64,000 bases of DNA. It comes from Takakia lepidozioides (lineage: Eukaryota; Streptophyta; Takakiopsida; Takakiales; Takakiaceae). A program made the translations under genes and the position numbers. The stretch lies in the NCBI GenBank assembly GCA_030704615.1, contig CM060732.1, positions 20,152,001 to 20,216,000 on the forward strand, read 5' to 3'. Below the pieces are notes generated by a model, which was not told the DNA's origin, ran no database searches, and was given only the letters and a program-made list of their open reading frames with translations. Shown one piece after another: positions 61,401 to 64,000 of this stretch (the stretch's first letter is position 1; every line of letters starts with the position of its first letter).

Positions 61401-61472
61401 CGAAGCCCCGTCCCGCTGATATTGATACAGAGGAGACTTCCGACAAGGAGCTGGACTCCGACTTTGCCTGTG
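55476..61472 (+). pseudogene. ParB-like/methyltransferase gene, copy 3 (broken)
   Basis: Exon 1 (about 55476-55874, true start uncertain) has RRRKRRKSLYFTS and an acidic tail. Intron 1 holds 15 palindromes. Exon 2 (57782-58376) is the ParB-like domain, with VWDGNHWLLAW where copies 1 and 2 have Arg. Next come exons at about 58469-58667, 58779-59219 (TGA inside, near 58827), 59339-59530 and 59697-60350 (frameshift near 59735). A methyltransferase exon (60433-60769) carries IILDIPDG and a TAG near 60557 where copy 1 has Trp. The final exons encode SPTFIQTIVECC, RVLDLSMGIG and, across an intron, GASYHACKASARHLFGIEGDAEIY. The latter is a clear SAM-binding motif I and acidic loop, better kept than in copy 2. 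The tail exon is missing. Confidence 0.75.
56000..57665. repeat. 15 palindromes of 36 bp in intron 1 of copy 3
   Basis: Each unit has the arm GCTCAAACAGTGTGCGT, a TG or CA centre and the complementary arm. Starts: 56000, 56116, 56232, 56348, 56464, 56579, 56695, 56811, 56913, 57030, 57145, 57261, 57410, 57526 and 57630. Spacing is close to 116 bp. The DNA between them is also repeated (CATGTATTTGAGGATCAAT, CATCACTTACCTGGCA). The core is GTYRAC. Unit 57030 has matching changes in both arms. The last unit is degenerate. Confidence 0.95.
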
Positions 61473-61539
61473 AGTAAGTTCAACCTGTGGATGCTTGCAT
61501 TGTTGTTTCAATTAGAATCAGGGTGACCACCAACAGGGT

Positions 61540-62059
61540 TCCCATGAAGACCCACAGCAGGCCATGCTTATGAGTTCCATAAGCAGAACACTCAATAGGG
61601 CATTCATGATACAATTCATTCATAACTTTGAACCTCAGACGAGAGTTACACAAGTGAGGGGAGTAGATATAGAGATTACTCCCCAATACTTGCAACAATT
61701 GTTTGAATTGCCATCAGGCCGTGTAAATGTGGATGAGCACAGGGCAAGATTGTAGATAGGCAATTTGTTCCAAGAAGGGAGTTTCTTTAAGACTCAGGGA
61801 TACACTTGCACCAAGGCCGAGTACCCAGGGTTAAAAGAGGTTGGTTAGGTTCTGAATGTTCTGTTTGCCATGAAACAGAACCAACAATACCTTAGCAGAT
61901 CATTCACGGAGGAGATACTGAAAGCCTTGAGGGGGAAAGATGTGGCTTGGGCGGACTTAATGTACAATGGTTTGGTGGAAGAGATGAAGCGATTACAAGG
62001 CACTGCTGCTAAGTCTCCGATCATTGTGTCTGGCCCAGTCATTGCCAAACTGATGGGGG
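61540..62059 (+). pseudogene. Remnant of a plant transposon protein (Transposase_32-like)
   Basis: A frame with FIHNFEPQTRVTQVRGVDIE and YLQQLFELPSG resembles the start of the putative plant transposon protein family (PF20167 type: VRG-x-x-(I/V) then an L-x-L/F-P turn). It continues after in-frame stops near 61755 and 61848 with WADLMYNGLVEEMKRLQ. It is cut at 62060 by the right arm. The assignment is tentative. Confidence 0.4.
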
Positions 62060-62063
62060 GCTG

Positions 62064-62107
62064 CTATTTCATGAGCCATGAGCCATGAGCGGCATGAGCC
62101 ATGAGCA
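62064..62107 (-). repeat. (GCTCATG)n-AAATAG terminal signature
   Basis: Inverse of the signature at 1359-1402. It points left into the Transposase_32-like remnant, so the element it ends lies to the right. Confidence 0.65.
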
Positions 62108-62518
62108 GAGTCGTAAGTGTGGAAAAAAACATGAGCAGCACTATTTTCCGGAAATGAGTGTCCGCGGGAATAGGGTTTAGGGTGCCACGGTCATAGGGGG
62201 AGAAGGACCTCCCGATGAAGGAGGTTCGGCAATGTTATTTAGAATTATATATTGAAAGGCAATGTTTCGCGAATGGTAGGGTGGTACTGCTCTGTACAAT
62301 GGGGGCCCATTTCAGCCTACCAGCCACTTGCAAAATCCACCCACACTCCCAATCCCAAACGAAATGAGCAATGACGCATTCTGGGAACGATGGACACAGA
62401 ATAGAATAAAAAGAGGGCACAATGAGGTTTTTATTGATCCACATGAATTGCATTTGAAGCACGTCTACTGTGCTGATTGTGCAATCAAATCTTTAGCCCT
62501 GTGCCTACTGAATACAAG

Positions 62519-63283
62519 TCACGTTGTCAATGGGACTTCGACTGCTCTCAGAACTAGCTCATGAGTCATGGGGCTCCTCCAGGTAAAGTCGATTGCAGCC
62601 GTTGTACCGCCCCTAGTGATGTTCACCACAATGTCCTGCCCTTCAATCATACCACCATCGAATATGGAAATCTTCACGTTTTCGTCGTCCACACCAATGC
62701 GAATGTCCCCATACAATGGAGAAGAGGAGCGCACTCCTTCAGGAGAATAGGTCTCTCCGATGGAGTCCACCCACGTCCAGTGGCAGCAGTTCCACCGCAA
62801 CAGCATAGCAATGCGCCTTCTTCTGCATGGGTGACCGTCGTAGCTGGGAAAATCGGAATCGAGGATGCGCAGGAGCCACGGACTCCTCAGACCAAGATCG
62901 TCACCCCGCTCGAAGGCGTAGTGGCCTAGGATATACTCAAAAGCCACCAATGTTTCCACAATCAAACCAGTATCTTCTCTGTAATCTGTGTACCAGATAA
63001 CAATGTCTCCCGATGTGGCCGAATACATTGCATAATCGATGCCTCCAAATGGGTAGTCGTCCCGGTTCCGGAAGCACGGCATCCTTGCAAAGGAGGACCT
63101 GAGGACGACTTGGATGCCGATGACCTTGCGGACAGCTACGAAGCCCTTAGATTTTGGAAATGATGCGAAGCGGAAGAGCAGTCCGGCCTCCAATAATGGA
63201 GCATCTGGGTCCCACGTACCCACCGACGGAGGTGGAACGTGTTCATCACGCCAGCGGTGGATGAACCCATACATCTTTCTCAT
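62519..63283 (-). CDS. Unrecognised 254-codon protein in the right arm
   Basis: Second intact copy of the gene at 183-947, read inward from ATG at 63283 to the stop at 62519. About 10 residues differ (for example Trp/Cys at residue 26, Arg/Trp at 74, Tyr/Cys at 79, Leu/Ser at 109, counted from the upstream TTG), with no frameshift. AATAAA follows the stop near 62430 on the minus strand. No family is recognised. Conservation of the open frame in two copies supports a real gene. Confidence 0.6.
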   Translation of the reverse strand: MRKMYGFIHRWRDEHVPPPSVGTWDPDAPLLEAGLLFRFASFPKSKGFVAVRKVIGIQVVLRSSFARMPCFRNRDDYPFGGIDYAMYSATSGDIVIWYTDYREDTGLIVETLVAFEYILGHYAFERGDDLGLRSPWLLRILDSDFPSYDGHPCRRRRIAMLLRWNCCHWTWVDSIGETYSPEGVRSSSPLYGDIRIGVDDENVKISIFDGGMIEGQDIVVNITRGGTTAAIDFTWRSPMTHELVLRAVEVPLTT

Positions 63284-63408
63284 CAACAAGTTATAGTTTG
63301 AGATCTGCCACCGAAGTCCATCCCCCGGATGGAAATTCGGCGCCGCATTTACATCGAAGAGGGGATGGACTTCGTCGTGTCCAATGGCTAATTGCGATGT
63401 CCGTTCTG

Positions 63409-63815
63409 GAAATGCGGTGCCGCATTTCCATGTCCGTCATCGACTTTTTTTTGACAATGGAATGCGGTGCCAATTTTTGCTGATGGGCCTGCAGTTCGAA
63501 CAATGACCATCCCCAATATCGAAATGCGGCACCGCATTTCCAATTCCGCCATCTCGACCTCCTTGTTTGACCTCCTTGTTCAACCTCTGTAAGCGTGGTG
63601 GCATCCATGCAATGAGCGGGAGAAGCCAAAACTGGCGTGTGGACAAAGGAAATTTTGGAAATGCGGCACCGCATTTCCAATCGGCCGATTACTTTTTACT
63701 ATGCCAACATTGAAATGGAAAATTTAGTCTCTCCCCTGTTTTGGAAATGCGGTGCCGCATTTCCAAAAGAGGTTCTTAGAGTTGCCAAAATTTTGGAAAT
63801 GCGGTGCCCCATTTC
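63409..63815. repeat. GGAAATGCGGTGCCGCATTTCC palindromes
   Basis: Five copies (63409, about 63516, about 63656, 63743 and 63795) have arms GGAAATGCGG and TG or CA centres, that is GGYRCC cores. The arms are perfect in most copies. They lie in the body of the element to the right of the arm. Confidence 0.85.
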
Positions 63816-64000
63816 TGATTTTGGGAGCGTCGTGGTTTGGGCGATTGTGTGGGTGGAATGCACATTGGAGAGGGGTCACGAATGTCGGGGAGATTTTCCT
63901 TTATATACTCTGGAAGAGAATTTACATTTATAGAGACTTCATTAAAATTCTATTAATCTTGAAAATCATCCGAATCCTCATCCTGTTCTAGACTGTCCTG
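63816..64000. other. Right window edge, no gene recognised
   Basis: TTTATATACTC at about 63899 is TATA-like, after a GC-richer stretch; it could be a promoter. No coding frame is convincing. Confidence 0.3.

Larger units (their letters stand above)
62060..63390 (-). repeat. Right arm of the 1.33-kb inverted repeat
   Basis: Inverted near-identical copy of 76-1406, including the gene, the AATAAA and the (GCTCATG)n end. Homology stops at 63390. The palindrome half near 63326-63350 (GGAAATTCGGCGCCGCATTT) corresponds to 110-140 in the left arm. Confidence 0.9.

Noticed and set aside
1406-61472. Bacterial or phage contamination as the source of the ParB-like/methyltransferase genes
   Set aside because: The genes have GT-AG introns at matching positions in three diverged copies and are embedded among plant retrotransposons and MULEs.
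76-63390. One giant 63-kb transposon with 1.33-kb inverted ends
   Set aside because: The arm tips with the (GCTCATG)n signature face inward, and the inner neighbours are unrelated broken sequences, so two separate elements explain the data better. Not fully excluded without sequence outside the window.
1-64000. tRNA or rRNA genes
   Set aside because: I found no cloverleaf-like or rRNA-like sequence; the only tRNA-related signal is the retrotransposon primer binding site at 49681.

Overview
The window is nuclear DNA from a land plant and consists almost entirely of mobile elements. No intact single-copy host gene is visible. Evidence for a plant: fragments of PLS-type pentatricopeptide-repeat (PPR) genes, Ty3/gypsy elements with a plant-type primer binding site, CACTA ends with a DUF4218-type transposase tail, spliced GT-AG introns, and nonsense changes that look like decayed CHG/CpG methylation. 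The PPR style suggests a seedless plant (fern or lycophyte); that is an inference. Splice sites, frameshifts and starts were placed by eye and by comparing copies inside the window.

Layout. 76-1406 and 62060-63390 are near-identical inverted 1.33-kb arms, each with the same open 254-codon gene. 1.4-11.0 kb: element 1, a ParB-like/methyltransferase gene on the minus strand (copy 1) head-to-head with a MULE-type transposase on the plus strand (MULE-1). 11.3-16.85 kb: a dispersed repeat and gypsy-1. 16.9-18.7 kb: small inverted- and tandem-repeat elements, including a clean MITE. 19.1-22.7 kb: an LTR element with gag, cut by a CACTA-like end. 22.7-29.5 kb: CACTA-like ends, an array of PPR gene fragments and a CACTA transposase tail. 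29.7-32.4 kb: MULE-2, a close copy of MULE-1. 32.7-34.5 kb: a dense field of palindromes. 34.5-37.4 kb: the C-terminal half of a third MULE. 37.8-39.7 kb: a CACTA-like end and gypsy-2. 40.07-49.3 kb: element 3, the N-terminal half of a MULE on the minus strand head-to-head with the best preserved ParB/methyltransferase gene (copy 2). 49.3-53.5 kb: gypsy-3. 53.5-61.5 kb: element 4, a truncated MULE-4 on the minus strand head-to-head with copy 3. 61.5-62.06 kb: a remnant of another transposon protein.

Main result. Three times the same pair occurs: a gene joining a ParB/sulfiredoxin-like domain (DGNHR motif) to a circularly permuted amino-methyltransferase domain, transcribed away from a MULE-type transposase with a GCM/WRKY-like zinc finger and a SWIM finger. 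Each methyltransferase gene has its own family of short perfect or near-perfect palindromes in its introns and flanks, always centred on a pyrimidine-purine step (GGYRCC for copies 1 and 2, GTYRAC for copy 3). Several element ends share a (GCTCATG)n-AAATAG signature. This looks like an undescribed DNA transposon family that may mark or recognise its own palindromes through the ParB-like/methyltransferase protein. The architecture and the palindromes are read directly from the sequence; the function is inference. All copies here carry stops or frameshifts, so they are relics. The two arms are much younger.
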